64,000 nucleotides of DNA from Bryobacterales bacterium (GTDB lineage Bacteria; Acidobacteriota; Terriglobia; Bryobacterales; Bryobacteraceae): positions 1 to 64,000 of the forward strand of contig JAEUQC010000159.1 of NCBI GenBank assembly GCA_016789905.1, given 5' to 3'. Below, piece after piece: positions 62,892 to 64,000 of the stretch. The position numbers and the translations under genes are program-made. Positions within the stretch are counted from its first letter, which is position 1; each line of letters opens with the position of its first letter. Below the pieces are notes generated by a model. That model had not been told where the DNA came from and searched no databases. It was given only the letters and a program-made list of their open reading frames with translations.

Positions 62892-62911
62892 TGTCGTTTA
62901 CCTCTTCGGTG

Positions 62912-63595
62912 TTAGATCTTTTTCAGCAAATCCGGCCGGTTTCGGACCGTCTTCGCCAGCGCCGTTTCGCGGCGCCATTTGCGAATCTCTTCGTGATTCC
63001 CGCCCAGCAAAACCTCGGGAACCCCATATCCCCGGAAATCGGCCGGGCGTGTGTATTGAGGACAATCGAGCAGGCCGGCCGTGAAGCTTTCATTCTCACT
63101 GGACGCCTCGTTGCCGAGCACGCCAGGAACAAGCCTTGCCACCGCGTCGATGATGAGCGCGGCCGGTAACTCGCCGCCGCTCACAACAAAATCGCCTACG
63201 GATATTTCTTCGTCAACAAGATGCGCCGCCACCCGTTCGTCCACTCCCTCATACCGCCCGCAGATCAACAGCACGTCGTCCAGCGCGCTCCAGCGCCGGG
63301 CCGCCGCCTGGTCGAACATGCGCCCCTGCGCCGACAGTAAAGCGACTTTTTGTTTATCGCTCCGTCGAGGCAGAATCGCCTGCGTGGCTAAGAAAATAGG
63401 TTCTGGTTTCATCAGCATGCCTTCGCCGCCCCCGAAGGGCCGGTCGTCGACACTCCGGTGGCGGTCAAATGTCCACTGCCGGAGATCATGAATTCGGATT
63501 GCAATCTTGTTGGTTTGTACGGCCCGGGCTACTACTCCGTACTCGAACGGACCACGGAAAAACTCCGGGAATATCGTGAGTACATGGAAGGTCAT
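62912..63595 (-). CDS. trmD: tRNA (guanine-N1)-methyltransferase
   Basis: TrmD methylates G37 of tRNAs using SAM and prevents +1 frameshifting. The 227-residue protein has FHVLTIFPEFF, the DDRPFGGGEGMLMKPEPI loop, LICGRYEGVDERV and EISVGDFVVSGGELPA of the trefoil-knot SAM site. A somewhat shortened C-terminal domain follows (LLGGNHEEIRKWRRETAL). It lies 11 bp after rimM. Confidence 0.97.
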   Translation of the reverse strand: MTFHVLTIFPEFFRGPFEYGVVARAVQTNKIAIRIHDLRQWTFDRHRSVDDRPFGGGEGMLMKPEPIFLATQAILPRRSDKQKVALLSAQGRMFDQAAARRWSALDDVLLICGRYEGVDERVAAHLVDEEISVGDFVVSGGELPAALIIDAVARLVPGVLGNEASSENESFTAGLLDCPQYTRPADFRGYGVPEVLLGGNHEEIRKWRRETALAKTVRNRPDLLKKI

Positions 63596-63606
63596 AAGAA
63601 CCGGGT

Positions 63607-63999
63607 TTAAGACTGTTGCTCGCGGAAGAGTTCCACCAGGCCATCGGGCAGGTTCACCTCAATGCGTCCCTGGTCCGGTTTGATCCCTACGCAAATCTCT
63701 TTTACGAATGGAATCAGCAGACCGTCTTCCAACTCCAGAAGGCCGCTTCCGCCTCCCTGTTCATGCACCGCCGTTACGCGGCCATAAACTAAATTTTCAT
63801 TCTTGGCGTCGATGACCTGGCATCCAGCCAAATCCCCGAAAAAGAACTCGCCGGGTTCTAGCGGCCGGCGGCGGGACGGGCGTATCGCCACCCGAAACCC
63901 GCGTAGCGACTCGGCTTCGTGAATGCTATCGATCCCTTTAAACTTCAGAATCGTGAAGCCTTTGTGTTCCCATGCTTCCTCGACTTCAAAATCGCCTTT
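63607..63999 (-). CDS. rimM: Ribosome maturation factor RimM (C-terminal part only)
   Basis: The frame is open to the right edge, so the N-terminus lies outside the window. It reads GFTILKFKGIDSIHEAESLR, then LEPGEFFFGDLAGCQVID, VYGRVTAVHEQGG, LLIPFVKEI and VNLPDGL, the PRC-barrel half of RimM. RimM helps assemble the 30S head. GTG at 63891 is internal and not the start. Its place upstream of trmD and rplS is the usual operon order. Confidence 0.95.
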   Translation of the reverse strand, partial: KGDFEVEEAWEHKGFTILKFKGIDSIHEAESLRGFRVAIRPSRRRPLEPGEFFFGDLAGCQVIDAKNENLVYGRVTAVHEQGGGSGLLELEDGLLIPFVKEICVGIKPDQGRIEVNLPDGLVELFREQQS

Positions 64000-64000
64000 T

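Noticed and set aside
1..64000. CRISPR arrays, insertion sequences, rRNA or tRNA genes
   Set aside because: No regularly spaced direct repeats, transposase-like protein, terminal inverted repeats or RNA genes were recognised on either strand.

Overview
The window looks like part of an Acidobacteriota chromosome, most likely a Solibacter/Bryobacter-type member of the Bryobacterales. Pointers are the VWFA-related protein of the acidobacterial type, giant TonB-type receptors with N-terminal carboxypeptidase-regulatory domains, an alternative complex III with a caa3 oxidase, and paired secreted DUF1501/DUF1549 and DUF1552/DUF1592 proteins. This placement is inferred from gene content; there is no rRNA or tRNA here.

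Layout. 1-304: 3' end of an enolase-superfamily (rhamnonate dehydratase-like) gene. 305-3046: lower-GC accessory stretch with an orphan PD-(D/E)XK nuclease-like protein. 3047-7176 (-): amidase followed by an active/inactive M16 peptidase pair. 7219-10007 (+): moeA, moaC and a VWFA-related secreted protein, closed by a 42-bp palindromic terminator. 10077-22468 (-): a twelve-gene aerobic respiratory operon, actABCDEF, a small membrane protein, SCO, then caa3 oxidase subunits II, I, III and IV. 22678-24752 (+): a divergent histidine kinase and a REC-XRE response regulator, preceded by a perfect 19-bp palindrome. 24843-30741 (+): TonB-type receptor, glycine-rich secreted protein, methyltransferase and a BLUF protein with Phe at the photoactive Tyr position. 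30738-40693 (-): secreted hydrolase, L,D-transpeptidase-like protein, FAD oxidoreductase, TonB-type receptor, DUF1501 and DUF1549/1553 proteins. 40803-43073 (+): siderophore-type TonB receptor with an upstream Fur-like palindrome. 43074-44678: debris island with a SocA/Panacea-type gene lacking a normal start codon and a decayed membrane-protein gene. 44679-48999 (-): DUF1552 and DUF1592-type proteins. 49206-57556 (+): a compact operon of TolC-like protein, three tandem PhnD-like binding proteins, a HAMP-GAF histidine kinase and a REC-GGDEF-EAL protein interrupted at a C8 tract. 57568-63999 (-): housekeeping block with a hypothetical protein, cyclophilin, manC, two tandem signal peptidases, rnhB, rplS, trmD and rimM (partial).

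How it fits together. Complex III passes electrons from quinol through cytochrome c to the caa3 oxidase, and the divergent two-component system is a natural candidate regulator of that operon. The most unusual assembly is the 49-57.5 kb operon. It has periplasmic PhnD-like proteins but no ABC permease or ATPase, and they are translationally coupled to a kinase and a c-di-GMP protein. This suggests ligand sensing rather than import.
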